DNA from: an uncultured Flavobacterium sp.
GTDB lineage: Bacteria > Bacteroidota > Bacteroidia > Flavobacteriales > Flavobacteriaceae
DNA length: 64,000 nt
NCBI GenBank assembly: GCA_943912855.1
Contig: CALTVC010000004.1
Coordinates: 1 to 64,000, forward strand
Direction of reading: 5' to 3'
Made by a program: the position numbers and the translations under genes. The notes beneath the pieces were generated by a model. It did no database searches. It had not been told where the DNA came from and worked only from the letters and a program-made list of their open reading frames with translations. Shown here piece after piece: positions 55,116 to 64,000 of this stretch. Position 1 is the first letter of the stretch, and each line of letters starts with the position of its first letter.

Positions 55116-58100
55116 ATGAAGTCAAAATTATTCTTGATTACCTTCCTCCTATTATCGGCATTTTGCTTCGCGCAGGATGTACAGATAACAGGAACGGTAA
55201 CTGAAGCGGCAACCGGGCTACCCATTCCCGGAGCTACTGTCGCGGTAAAAAACACATCTCAGGGAGTGGCTACCGATATAGACGGTACCTATACCATTAA
55301 GGTACCTAAAGGAAGTACGCTTGTATTTACCTTCCTTGGTTTTGAAACGGTAGAAAAAACCGTAACCGAAGCAGGTACCATTTCGGCATCGTTAAAAGAA
55401 GCCGCTAAAACCTTGGATGAAGTAGTGGTAATAGGCTACGGAACACAAAAGAAAAAAGAAGTTACCGGAGCCGTAAGTACGGTAAGTGCAGAAACACTGG
55501 ACAAGCTTAGGCCTGTAAAGGTGGAACAGGCATTACAGGGAACTGTAGCGGGTGTAAATGTAACTACACAATCGGGTGCGCCGGGTGCGGGGCTTTCAAT
55601 CCGTATAAGGGGTATAGGTACCAATGGTAATGCCGACCCGTATGTACTGATAGACGGTTACGCCGGAGAACTCGGACTACTTAACCCTAACGACATCGAA
55701 ACCATATCGGTACTGAAAGACTCGCAGGCTGCCATATACGGTGTACTTGGTGCCAATGGCGTAATACTGGTTACGACCAAAAAAGGCCGTAAGAATCAAA
55801 AAGCCAAGCTGTCTTATAATACCTATACGGGTTTTCAGGAAACAACACGCAAACTGCCTGTACTTAATGCTACAGAATACGCTGCACTGCTTAACGAAAG
55901 CTACGCGGCTGCCGGAAGCGCGCTACCCTACCCTAACCTTAGTGGGCTGGGCACCGGTACCGACTGGCAGGACAGAGTGTTTGATAAAAGCGCTCCCATA
56001 ACCAGCCATGACCTTACCCTTAGCGGTGGTAGCGAAACCATAACCTATACCATAGGAGGTTCGCACATAGACCAGCAGGGTATTGTGGGCGGAGATAAAT
56101 CAGATTTTAAGAGGAATACCGCGCGCCTTGGTTTAGGAATAGACATCACCAAGAAATTAAAATTCAACACAAACATTATCTACACCCAGTTTGACCGTAC
56201 TTCGCTGAGCGAAAACGTATTGGGTTCGGTATTGTTTAATACGCTAAACATTCCTGCTACGCTAACACCCTATGACAGCAATGGAGCCTATACACTGGTG
56301 CCTAACGATACAGGTTTCGGAACCGAAATCATAAATCCGCTGGCACAGGTAGCCAATACCTACAACAGCTACAACTACCGTAAACTAAACGGTACCATCG
56401 GACTTGATTATGAAGTGCTTTCAGGACTTAAACTTACCGGAAGGGTTGGTTTTAACTCATCTGACAGTTTTGGTAAAAACTTCAGTCCGCAAATAAGCTA
56501 CGGCGGTAAGGTATACGACGTTACCCGAAGCAGCGTTACACAGAGCACTGTTAACGACAACAGCTATACAGCCGACTTCTTTGCTACTTACGAAAAACTG
56601 TTCCTTGAAGCCCATCACTTAACACTAACCGCTGGTACTACGATTTACGAAGACCACGGTCGCGGTATGTCGGCAACGGGGTATGATATACCGTACAACA
56701 GTTGGCAATACGCTGACATTGCATTGGCAACAGGATTAAGCGATGCAAAAAACAACTCATCTTACGCGTACAGAAACCGCAGGCTATCGCATTTCGGGAG
56801 GTTACAGTACGACTATAAAGGCCGTTACCTGTTATCTGCCATCATAAGAAGAGATAAATCATCTCGCTTTGCTCCAAATAACAGCGTGGCATTTTTCCCA
56901 TCGGTAACTGCAGGTTGGGCTATTTCAGAAGAATCATTCTTCAATAAAAATGGTATTGTAAGCTTTGCTAAACTACGTGCAAGTTACGGTTCACTGGGTA
57001 GCGACGGTAACCTGGGCAGCGCCATATTTTTCCCGGCACTGGGAGGCGAAGCTACGTACGTATTTAACGGCAACCTTGTAAATGGTGTTGCGGCAGGCCA
57101 GGTGGCTAACATAAACGCGCGTTGGGAACAATCTAAAAAACTAGACATTGGTGCCGACATCAACCTGTTTAACGACAAGGTAACCCTTGTAGCCGATTAC
57201 TTCTCAGATACACGCAAGGACCTTCTTATACCTGCCATACCTACGTCGGGTATCATAGGCATAGGAGCTCCTGGCGCTACCCCTCCTACAGTAAACGCGG
57301 GCGAGGTACGCAACTCGGGCTTTGAGTTTGCCATTGGGTATAAAAACAAGATTACCAAAGACTTTAGTGTAGACGCCAATTACAATGTTACCTTCCTTAA
57401 AAACAAGGTAATGCAGGTAAACAACGGCACAGGCTTTTATCCGGGTGGTACATTCGGGCTAAGCGATCAGCCATCAAGAATGGAAACAGGCATGCCTATG
57501 GGCTACTTCTACGGCTATAAAATGATAGGTGTTTTCCAGAACCAGACAGAGATAGACAACTCTCCAAACCAGGCTGGCTTAGGTACTAACGCTACTTCTC
57601 CCGGCGATATAAAATTTGCCGATACTAATGGCGATGGTATTATTACCGCTGCAGACCGCACCAACCTGGGCGACCCTATACCCTCTGCAACCATGGGCTT
57701 CAACCTTACGCTAAACTACAAAGGTTTTGACTTTACCGCGTATGCTTTTGCATCGATAGGTAACGACATGGTTCGCGCTTATGAAAGGAACGTACCGAAT
57801 GCCAACAGACTTAACTACGTATTGGACCGCTGGCATGGCGAAGGTACAAGCAACACTGTACCCCGTGTAACCACCGGAGCTACAAACAATACCGTGTTTT
57901 CATCGTATTATGTAGAAGATGCTTCGTACTGCCGTATACAAAACGTGCAGATAGGCTATTCGCTTAACCCTGAATGGCTGGGCAACGTAGTAACAAGGGC
58001 ACGCTTTTATGTGGGTGTAAACAACCTGTACACCTTTACAAAATACATGGGTTACGATCCGGGCGCTTCAAACGGCTCTCCTATAGGGGGTGGCATTGAC

Positions 58101-58157
58101 TACGGATTTTATCCGGTACCAAGGACTTACATGATAGGTGCCAACATTAATTTTTAA
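55116..58157 (+). CDS. SusC/RagA family TonB-dependent outer membrane transporter
   Basis: 1013 residues. Signal peptide MKSKLFLITFLLLSAFCFAQ; carboxypeptidase-regulatory-like domain about 22-110 (ITGTVTEAATGLPIPGATV, LVFTFLGFET); TonB plug about 115-225 with EVVVIGYGTQKKKEVTGAVS, IRIRGIGTNGNADPYVLIDG and the SusC signature SQAAIYGVLGANGVILVTTKKG; then the 22-strand barrel to a terminal Phe (YMIGANINF). It imports oligosaccharides with energy from TonB-ExbBD. It precedes susD by 12 bp and heads the operon SusC-SusD-binding protein-GH16-(GH3). Confidence 0.97.
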   Translation: MKSKLFLITFLLLSAFCFAQDVQITGTVTEAATGLPIPGATVAVKNTSQGVATDIDGTYTIKVPKGSTLVFTFLGFETVEKTVTEAGTISASLKEAAKTLDEVVVIGYGTQKKKEVTGAVSTVSAETLDKLRPVKVEQALQGTVAGVNVTTQSGAPGAGLSIRIRGIGTNGNADPYVLIDGYAGELGLLNPNDIETISVLKDSQAAIYGVLGANGVILVTTKKGRKNQKAKLSYNTYTGFQETTRKLPVLNATEYAALLNESYAAAGSALPYPNLSGLGTGTDWQDRVFDKSAPITSHDLTLSGGSETITYTIGGSHIDQQGIVGGDKSDFKRNTARLGLGIDITKKLKFNTNIIYTQFDRTSLSENVLGSVLFNTLNIPATLTPYDSNGAYTLVPNDTGFGTEIINPLAQVANTYNSYNYRKLNGTIGLDYEVLSGLKLTGRVGFNSSDSFGKNFSPQISYGGKVYDVTRSSVTQSTVNDNSYTADFFATYEKLFLEAHHLTLTAGTTIYEDHGRGMSATGYDIPYNSWQYADIALATGLSDAKNNSSYAYRNRRLSHFGRLQYDYKGRYLLSAIIRRDKSSRFAPNNSVAFFPSVTAGWAISEESFFNKNGIVSFAKLRASYGSLGSDGNLGSAIFFPALGGEATYVFNGNLVNGVAAGQVANINARWEQSKKLDIGADINLFNDKVTLVADYFSDTRKDLLIPAIPTSGIIGIGAPGATPPTVNAGEVRNSGFEFAIGYKNKITKDFSVDANYNVTFLKNKVMQVNNGTGFYPGGTFGLSDQPSRMETGMPMGYFYGYKMIGVFQNQTEIDNSPNQAGLGTNATSPGDIKFADTNGDGIITAADRTNLGDPIPSATMGFNLTLNYKGFDFTAYAFASIGNDMVRAYERNVPNANRLNYVLDRWHGEGTSNTVPRVTTGATNNTVFSSYYVEDASYCRIQNVQIGYSLNPEWLGNVVTRARFYVGVNNLYTFTKYMGYDPGASNGSPIGGGIDYGFYPVPRTYMIGANINF

Positions 58158-58169
58158 CCCGCTGCAATC

Positions 58170-59681
58170 ATGAAAAAGAAGCTGATAATGGCCGCACTGG
58201 CCTTCACCATATTAGGAGGATATACCTCTTGCGACGATTTTACAGACATTACTCCCGAGTATACCCTGGGTTCGCAAAACTATTTTAATACCGAAACCGA
58301 CTATAACAATGCGCTTATAGGGGTTTACGATATATTACAGTCTACATACATCAATGTGCTGATGGGCGAAATAGCCTCAGACAACACCCTGTGCGGTGGA
58401 GAAAGCGCTACCGACGTACCTGGCTTTCAGCAGGTAGACCAAATGAGCCACACGCCTGTTAATGCCAACCTGAAAAACCTTTGGGACTGGATGTTTGCAG
58501 GTATAGCCCGTGCCAACTACATTATGGAATACAAAGACAAAACCGACTTTGATGGCAAGGAAAAAATCATTGCCCAAACACGTTTTCTTAGGGCGTATTT
58601 CCATTTTGAACTGGTTAAGTGGTTTGGTGGCATTCCTATGAACGGGGACAAAATGTTTGAAGTAGGCGATGAAACCAAAATACCAAGATCTACCAAAGAA
58701 GAAGTGTATGCGTCTATAGAAGAAGACCTGCTGTATGCCATAGAAAACATGGAAACAGGACAACAGGAACCGGGACGCATTACTAAAGGTGCAGCACAGG
58801 CACTCCTTGGCAAAGCTTACCTGTATCAGGGTAAATACCAGGAAGCAGCTGCCGTACTGGATCAGGTAATTACAAGCGGTGCTTACACACTGATTACTAA
58901 TTACGATACCATTTTTGAAAACGAAAATGAAAACGGCACCGAGTCGGTTTTTGAAGTGCAGTACTCAGATAAGGAAGGTGCCGGATTTGGCTGTCTTCAA
59001 TGTAGCGAAGGTAACGTAGCCGTGGGCTTTAACGGGCCAAGAAACCTTGACGGACCGTTATACGATTCGGGTTACAGCTTTAACATCCCTACACAGGCAT
59101 CTTATGACCTGTATGAGCCCGGCGATAACCGTCGTGATGTAGCCATCCTGAACATTAAGGCATTTGCCGATGCCAACCCTACCTGGCCTAATGCCAAATT
59201 CCTTGCTGGTAATGGCGACCCGGGTGTATTGTACGGCGTAGGTTACCAGCACACAGGCTTTTACAACAAAAAGTACATAGCCCGTAAAGGCGACCAAAAC
59301 CTTGGCGACAGCAAGCTGACCAACCCCAATAATTACAGGGCTATTCGATATGCCGATGTACTGCTTATGGCCGCCGAAGCCTTTAACAAAGCCGGTAACG
59401 ACGACAAGGCACGTACGTATGTAAACCTTGTAAGGGCACGTGCCTTTGGCGACCAAAACCATAACTACACCGCTGCAGGTGCTGCACTTGGCGATCTTAT
59501 TTTTGAGGAGCGCCGTAAGGAACTCATGGGAGAAGGACAACGTTTCTTTGACCTGGTACGTACCGGTAAGGGTAACCTGATTCCGAATTTTACGGTGGGT
59601 AAAAATGAGGTCTTCCCTATTCCCTATGAAGAAATGCAGTTTAGTAACGGCAACTGGCAACAAAACCCAGGCTACAATTAA
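58170..59681 (+). CDS. SusD/RagB family surface nutrient-binding lipoprotein
   Basis: 503 residues; lipoprotein signal ending TSC (Cys21) followed by DDFTDITPE, an acidic surface-export spacer. SusD marks are NYFNTETDYNNALIGVYDIL, ARANYIMEYKDK, AQTRFLRAYFHFELVKWFGGIPM, TPR-like ITKGAAQALLGKAYLYQGKYQEAAAVLDQVI, and the C-terminal IRYADVLLMAAEAFNKAG..FEERRKELMGEGQRFFDLVRTGK. It forms a lid on the SusC barrel and binds the glycan. Located between susC and the PKD lipoprotein with 12-13 bp gaps. Confidence 0.97.
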   Translation: MKKKLIMAALAFTILGGYTSCDDFTDITPEYTLGSQNYFNTETDYNNALIGVYDILQSTYINVLMGEIASDNTLCGGESATDVPGFQQVDQMSHTPVNANLKNLWDWMFAGIARANYIMEYKDKTDFDGKEKIIAQTRFLRAYFHFELVKWFGGIPMNGDKMFEVGDETKIPRSTKEEVYASIEEDLLYAIENMETGQQEPGRITKGAAQALLGKAYLYQGKYQEAAAVLDQVITSGAYTLITNYDTIFENENENGTESVFEVQYSDKEGAGFGCLQCSEGNVAVGFNGPRNLDGPLYDSGYSFNIPTQASYDLYEPGDNRRDVAILNIKAFADANPTWPNAKFLAGNGDPGVLYGVGYQHTGFYNKKYIARKGDQNLGDSKLTNPNNYRAIRYADVLLMAAEAFNKAGNDDKARTYVNLVRARAFGDQNHNYTAAGAALGDLIFEERRKELMGEGQRFFDLVRTGKGNLIPNFTVGKNEVFPIPYEEMQFSNGNWQQNPGYN

Positions 59682-59694
59682 TAGTTAAGAACGT

Positions 59695-61239
59695 ATGAAA
59701 CACTTAAAATACATCATTAGCATACTGTTTGTAGCCTTTACCCTTGGCTGCGATGATATCAGTACTGAAACGGGCTTTGCAGATGCGGCAGATGCTCCTA
59801 AGAACATAACCGCGCTCTTTACCATATCCCAGGATAACAGTGGTAGCGTAACCATAGCGCCACACGGCGAAGGCGTAGTTTCGTTTGAGATAAACTATGG
59901 CGATACTACTGCCACACCGGGTACGCTTATGGCGGGTGAAAAAATAAGCCACGTTTACGGCGAAGGTAATTTTACCGTTACCGTTGTGGGCATTGGCATA
60001 AATGGCAAACGCACCGAAGCACAGTTTCCGCTTACGGTAACGTTTGTTGCCCCCGAAAACCTTGAGGTAACGGTAACTAACGTAGTGGGTAATCCTATGA
60101 AAATAGACGTAACCGCCACTGCCGACCTTGAAACCCACTTTGAAGTAACCTTTGGAGATGACCCTACGGTCGCTCCTGTGCAGTTTAACGAAGGCACTAC
60201 GGTTAGCCATACCTATGCTGCCATCGGTACATATACCGTAACGGTAACGGCACTTAGCGGAGGTTCTGAAACCACATCGGTAACAAGGGAAGTTATCATT
60301 TCTAATCCTTTAGAGTTGCCTATTACTTTTGAGAACAGTACCCTGAACTATGCCTTCACAGTATTTAACGGTGCATCGGCAAGTGTGGTAGACAATCCTG
60401 CTCCGGGCGAAGGCAATACCAGTAGTAAAGTGGGCAAAATGACTCCGGCAGCAGGACAAACCTGGACGGGTGGTTTCCTTACACTGGATGCTCCGTTGGA
60501 CATGACCAATCATTTCTTTAAAGTAAAAGTATGGTCGCCAGCCGTGGGAGTTCCGGTATTACTAAAACTGGAAAACCTTACCGATGGCAACACTTCTGCC
60601 GAACATACGCTGAACACCACAGTAGCCAACCAGTGGGAAGAACTTGTTTACGACTTTACAGGCGCTACAGCAAGTTACCAGAAAATAGTACTGTTCTTTA
60701 ACGCCGGAAATCCGGGTACGGGCGACAGCTATTATTTTGATGACATTACACAATCTGTTACGGGAGTTACCATAGGTTTCCCGCTTACGTTTGAGCAAAG
60801 TCCTAACCTTACGTGGAACAACTTTGGCGGCGCACTGGGTAGCCAAGTGGCAAACCCTGACAGGACAGGCATAAACACCAGCATGCAGGTAGGTCGTTTC
60901 CTTAAAACAGCAGCTTCGCAAACATGGGCAGGTGTTGCCATTCCGTTTGACAATGTAATTGACTTTTCGGTACAGAAAAAAGTCAAAATCAAGGTTTGGA
61001 GTCCGCGTGCCAACAGCCCGGTACTCATTAAGTTTGAAAACATGAACCCACACACCACTGCAGATGACATAGAACGTACGGTAAACACCACAGTGGCGAA
61101 TCAATGGGAAGAACTCACCTTTGATTTTACAGGAATAGACAATGCTAAACGTTACCAGCAGATAGTACTGTTCTTTAACTTCAACATTGCGGGTACGGGA
61201 GAAAGTTACTACTTCGACGATTTAAAACAGTCAAACTAA
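59695..61239 (+). CDS. Surface glycan-binding lipoprotein: PKD repeats and two CBM-like domains
   Basis: 514 residues; lipoprotein signal MKHLKYIISILFVAFTLGC (Cys19) then DDISTET. Two PKD-like units (about 35-120 with FEINYGDTTATPG and HVYGEGNFTVTV; about 120-200 with FEVTFGDDPT and HTYAAIGTYTVTV). Then two related ~145-residue jelly-roll domains (about 205-355 and 360-514), each with LPITFE or PLTFE at the start, KVWSP..PVL.K.EN, NTTVANQWEEL and DSYYFDD / ESYYFDD at the end. The place after susD and the layout suggest the SusE/F-like binding protein of the locus. Ligand, probably beta-1,3-glucan, is inferred from the GH16 and GH3 neighbours. Confidence 0.9.
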   Translation: MKHLKYIISILFVAFTLGCDDISTETGFADAADAPKNITALFTISQDNSGSVTIAPHGEGVVSFEINYGDTTATPGTLMAGEKISHVYGEGNFTVTVVGIGINGKRTEAQFPLTVTFVAPENLEVTVTNVVGNPMKIDVTATADLETHFEVTFGDDPTVAPVQFNEGTTVSHTYAAIGTYTVTVTALSGGSETTSVTREVIISNPLELPITFENSTLNYAFTVFNGASASVVDNPAPGEGNTSSKVGKMTPAAGQTWTGGFLTLDAPLDMTNHFFKVKVWSPAVGVPVLLKLENLTDGNTSAEHTLNTTVANQWEELVYDFTGATASYQKIVLFFNAGNPGTGDSYYFDDITQSVTGVTIGFPLTFEQSPNLTWNNFGGALGSQVANPDRTGINTSMQVGRFLKTAASQTWAGVAIPFDNVIDFSVQKKVKIKVWSPRANSPVLIKFENMNPHTTADDIERTVNTTVANQWEELTFDFTGIDNAKRYQQIVLFFNFNIAGTGESYYFDDLKQSN

Positions 61240-61246
61240 AATTACT

Positions 61247-62908
61247 ATGAAAAAAGCTATAAATATATTAGGGTCGGTTTTGTTGCTGCTGGTGGTAGTC
61301 ATCGGGTGCCAGGACGATGACCATAGTTTCGGAGAGATAACGGCTCCAACCAACCTGCAACTGAGCTACGAAATTGTAGGCAAAAATGCTGAAAACCCTA
61401 ACGGCGACGGTAGCGGTAACGTAATTATTACCGCCCATGCAGATAATGCCTTAACCTATAAGTTTGTATATCCGTCAGGCAATCCAGATGTTAACGGCAC
61501 AGGAGTAACCACAAAGCGTTTTACAGAATCAGGCATACATTCGTATGAAGTTACCGTGGTGGCTTCGGGTACGGGTGGTGTATCTACTACGGCATCTATA
61601 ACCATTGTAGACCTGCTAAGTACCTTTGACGATCCTGAAACCGTAGCCAAACTAACAGGTGGCGGTACCAAAATATGGTATTGGGCAGCAACCGAAGCCG
61701 GACACCTTGGCGTAGGCCCTAACTCGGTAGACGGTAATAATTACTGGGCGTCTTACTATATGGCTCAACCTTTTGAAAAAGCAGGTTCGCCATCTAGCAG
61801 TTGTTTATACAACAACAAGCTGACCTTTACACAAGACGGTAACATTATCCGTTACAGCCTTAATAACGGCGGTGCTACATTCTTCAATGCAAGTTATGTA
61901 GGAGTAGCCGGTGGTAATCAAACCGAAGATACCTGTCTTGCTTTTGATACCTCTGCTCCAAGAACCGTTTCGCTGGAACCAGCAAGTTCTGTAGTAGCAG
62001 CACAGTACACTACAGGTACGCAACTAAAAATAAGCGATAACGGAACTATGGGGTACTACGTAGGTAACAGTACGTACGAAATCCTAGAAATATCAGATAA
62101 CCGTATGGTGGTAAGGGTTGTTCAAGGCAATAATCCTGACCTTGCATGGTATCATATCTTAACTACACAAGACCCGTACGGCACACCAGATCCTTCGTAT
62201 ACCAACCTTATGTGGCAGGATGAATTTAACGTAGACGGTGCACCTGATGCTACTAAATGGAACATGGAAACCGGAAACAACAACGGATGGGGTAATAACG
62301 AACTGCAATACTACCGCCCTGAAAACGCTACTGTAAGCGAAGGTACACTTAAAATCACCGCCAAGCGCGAGAGTTTTAGCGGTTTCAATTTTACTTCGGC
62401 ACGTATGCAAACGCACAACAAGTACGACTTCAAGTACGGACGCGTGGTTATCAGGGCAAAACTGCCTACAGGTGGCGGTACATGGCCTGCACTCTGGATG
62501 CTGGGCAGTAACTACCAAAGCGTAGACTGGCCTGCCTGTGGCGAAATAGATATTATGGAACACGTAGGTAACCAACAGAACGTAATACACAGTACGCTGC
62601 ACTATCCTGGTAATTCTGGTGGAAATGCCAACACATCGACCAAAACCATTGCGGGTGTATCTGAAGGGTTTAAGATTTATGAATTTATATGGAGTGCAGA
62701 TGTAATGAAATTTTACGTTCGCGATACCGAAACAGGTACACCTACTCTGATTAAGCAGTTTACAAACTCTGCCGCTAACCACCCGTATTTTAACTGGAAC
62801 TTCTTCCTGATTTTCAATGTGGCTATGGGCGGAAACATGGGCGGAAACGTAGATGCCGCATTTACGCAGAGCGCCATGGAGGTAGACTACGTGCGCGTGT
62901 ACCAATAG
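61247..62908 (+). CDS. GH16 endo-beta-glucanase lipoprotein (laminarinase-like)
   Basis: 553 residues; lipoprotein signal MKKAINILGSVLLLLVVVIGC (Cys21) then QDDD. A PKD-like domain is at about 35-125. A middle domain, about 125-310 (TGGGTKIWYWAATEAGHLGVGP, MAQPFEKAG, RMVVRVVQGNNPDLAWYHIL), is of the type also found in SusE/F-like surface proteins. GH16 follows from about 322 (LMWQDEFNVDGAPDATKWN) with the catalytic CGEIDIMEHVG: Glu433 nucleophile, Asp435, Glu438 acid/base. The ExDxxE form and FPG-like context indicate laminarinase or related beta-1,3(4)-glucanase. It should cleave glucan at the cell surface. Directly behind the binding-protein gene (7 bp). Confidence 0.94.
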   Translation: MKKAINILGSVLLLLVVVIGCQDDDHSFGEITAPTNLQLSYEIVGKNAENPNGDGSGNVIITAHADNALTYKFVYPSGNPDVNGTGVTTKRFTESGIHSYEVTVVASGTGGVSTTASITIVDLLSTFDDPETVAKLTGGGTKIWYWAATEAGHLGVGPNSVDGNNYWASYYMAQPFEKAGSPSSSCLYNNKLTFTQDGNIIRYSLNNGGATFFNASYVGVAGGNQTEDTCLAFDTSAPRTVSLEPASSVVAAQYTTGTQLKISDNGTMGYYVGNSTYEILEISDNRMVVRVVQGNNPDLAWYHILTTQDPYGTPDPSYTNLMWQDEFNVDGAPDATKWNMETGNNNGWGNNELQYYRPENATVSEGTLKITAKRESFSGFNFTSARMQTHNKYDFKYGRVVIRAKLPTGGGTWPALWMLGSNYQSVDWPACGEIDIMEHVGNQQNVIHSTLHYPGNSGGNANTSTKTIAGVSEGFKIYEFIWSADVMKFYVRDTETGTPTLIKQFTNSAANHPYFNWNFFLIFNVAMGGNMGGNVDAAFTQSAMEVDYVRVYQ

Positions 62909-62953
62909 TTTTCCAAAACAAAAACATCTTTCTGAAATACCTGCCGGGAGCAG

Positions 62954-62988
62954 GGGAAGTCGGCTATATGTCGGCTTCCCTTTATTTT
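62954..62988 (+). terminator. Hairpin between GH16 and GH3 genes
   Basis: GGGAAGTCGGC (62954-62964) pairs with GTCGGCTTCCC (62970-62980, two G-T pairs), loop TATAT, then TTTATTTT. A terminator or partial attenuator, or a processing site that lowers GH3 expression relative to the upstream genes. Confidence 0.65.
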
Positions 62989-63007
62989 CGGTACAACACA
63001 CAAATCA

Positions 63008-64000
63008 ATGAAATACAACTATTTTAAGTACGCTTTTATACCACCACTGGCATTTGCCTTAGCCTGCGGAGGTACAAAGTCCCACACAACCGAAACAGCC
63101 AAAGTAACCCCAAAGGATGAAAGAACGGCAATAGACCGCAGGGTAGATTCGGTATTGGCATTAATGACCCTGGAAGAAAAAGCCGGGCAAATGAACCAGT
63201 ACAACGGCTTTTGGGAAGTTACCGGCCCCGCCCCTAAAGACGGTGCTGCCGCCCTTAAGTACGACCACCTGAAAAAAGGCTGGGTAGGCAGTATGCTAAA
63301 CGTTCGTGGGGTAAAAGATGTAAGGGCGTTACAAAAAATAGCCGTTGAGGAAACACGTCTGCACATTCCTGTAATTTTTGGTTTTGATGTAATACACGGT
63401 TACAAAACCGTGAGCCCTATCCCATTGGCGGAAGCCGCAAGCTGGGATTTAGAAGCTATACGCAAATCAGCCGAGATAGCAGCAGCCGAAGCCGCCGCAA
63501 GTGGTCTTAACTGGACGTTTGCCCCTATGGTAGACGTAAGCCGTGATGCCCGTTGGGGGCGTGTTATGGAAGGCGCCGGAGAAGACCCGTTCCTAAACAG
63601 CCGTATAGCCGAAGCACGTGTTAAGGGCTTTCAGGGTGACCTTGGTAACCTAAGCCTGGCTGCCTGTGTAAAGCATTTTGCAGGGTATGCCTTTGCCGAA
63701 TCGGGCAGGGATTATAACACCGTAGACATTAGCGACAATACCCTGAACAACATTATTCTCCCTCCTTTTAAGGCAGCGAGCGATGCAGGGGCGCTTACCT
63801 TTATGAACTCCTTTAACGAGCTGGAAGGTATACCCGCCACAGGCAACAGCTACCTGCAACGCGACATCCTGAAAGGGCAATGGGGCTTTAAAGGCTTTGT
63901 AGTATCGGACTGGGGCTCTATGGGAGAGATGATTTCGCATGGGTATGCCAAAGACCTTAAGGATGCCGCTATGAAAGCCGCCAACGCCGGTAGCGACATG
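63008..64000 (+). CDS. GH3 beta-glucosidase lipoprotein, 3'-truncated
   Basis: The frame from ATG 63008 runs off the window; 331 residues are visible of a usual ~750. Lipoprotein signal MKYNYFKYAFIPPLAFALAC (Cys20). The GH3 N-terminal barrel is clear: DSVLALMTLEEKAGQM, IPVIFGFDVIHGYKTVSPIPL, WTFAPMVDVSRDARWGR, EGAGEDPFLNSRIA, ACVKHFAGYAFAESGRDYN, and the nucleophile Asp301 in FVVSDWGSM. It matches BglX-type beta-glucosidases. It removes glucose from the oligosaccharides produced by GH16, probably in the periplasm. Follows GH16 after 99 bp that include a hairpin. Confidence 0.95.
   Translation, partial: MKYNYFKYAFIPPLAFALACGGTKSHTTETAKVTPKDERTAIDRRVDSVLALMTLEEKAGQMNQYNGFWEVTGPAPKDGAAALKYDHLKKGWVGSMLNVRGVKDVRALQKIAVEETRLHIPVIFGFDVIHGYKTVSPIPLAEAASWDLEAIRKSAEIAAAEAAASGLNWTFAPMVDVSRDARWGRVMEGAGEDPFLNSRIAEARVKGFQGDLGNLSLAACVKHFAGYAFAESGRDYNTVDISDNTLNNIILPPFKAASDAGALTFMNSFNELEGIPATGNSYLQRDILKGQWGFKGFVVSDWGSMGEMISHGYAKDLKDAAMKAANAGSDM

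Overview
The window is chromosomal DNA from a member of the Bacteroidota, most likely a Flavobacteriaceae (Flavobacterium-like). The signs are two proteins with C-terminal type IX secretion (T9SS) sorting tails, a SusC/SusD pair, a PorD-like (DUF4835) gene, S46 peptidase, the bacteroidetal omega-like RNA polymerase subunit, many short lipoproteins, promoters of the TTG/TAnnTTTG type, and very little Shine-Dalgarno sequence. There is no prophage, transposase, CRISPR array or rRNA. Most of it is core chromosome with a few AT-rich accessory genes.

Layout. 1-831: end of a T9SS-exported repeat protein. 1005-1078: tRNA-Arg(ACG). 1.2-3.9 kb: apt, an unknown gene with a hairpin over its start codon, a YCF48-like lipoprotein and a NUDIX hydrolase. 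3.9-8.8 kb (minus): bamD-rpoZ-coaBC-porD and DUF6913-dapA. 8.8-10.5 kb: a 5'-nucleotidase split into two genes. 10.8-16.7 kb: small genes, an AraC regulator, a soluble GAF histidine kinase, nadC-yihY-DUF2147. 17.1-20.4 kb (minus): DUF779, Zn alcohol dehydrogenase and aldehyde dehydrogenase, the last preceded by a 21-bp direct repeat typical of AraC sites. 20.6-28.7 kb: outer-membrane phospholipase A, DinB-like and DUF3883 genes, a methyltransferase-ZIP-murQ-DUF6095 operon, an RNA methyltransferase. 28.7-36.8 kb: acyl-CoA carboxylase beta subunit, DUF47-PiT phosphate uptake, kdsB, RecD-like helicase, DUF3822-rsmD. 37-49.1 kb: S46 dipeptidyl-peptidase, HD hydrolase, obgE, YncE-like propeller, MBL hydrolase, clpS, prmA, cvfB-like, ettA.

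50-64 kb is a polysaccharide utilization locus, probably for laminarin or another beta-1,3-glucan. It holds a T9SS-exported protein with a duplicated unknown domain, a membrane-spanning propeller/Y_Y_Y/LuxR regulator, SusC, SusD, a PKD plus carbohydrate-binding lipoprotein, a GH16 lipoprotein and a GH3 beta-glucosidase cut by the window end. The expected flow is binding and cleavage at the surface by the SusD/binding protein/GH16 set, import by SusC, and trimming by GH3. A direct repeat of ACCTATACA with 11-bp period lies about 200 bp before both the T9SS gene and susC, so the regulator probably drives both.

The most unusual signal outside genes is a set of degenerate arrays of 7- or 8-bp units. 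They sit between stop codons and terminators, or in leaders, at about a dozen loci, and each unit family recurs at two or more loci. Several families of short dispersed palindromes also occur.
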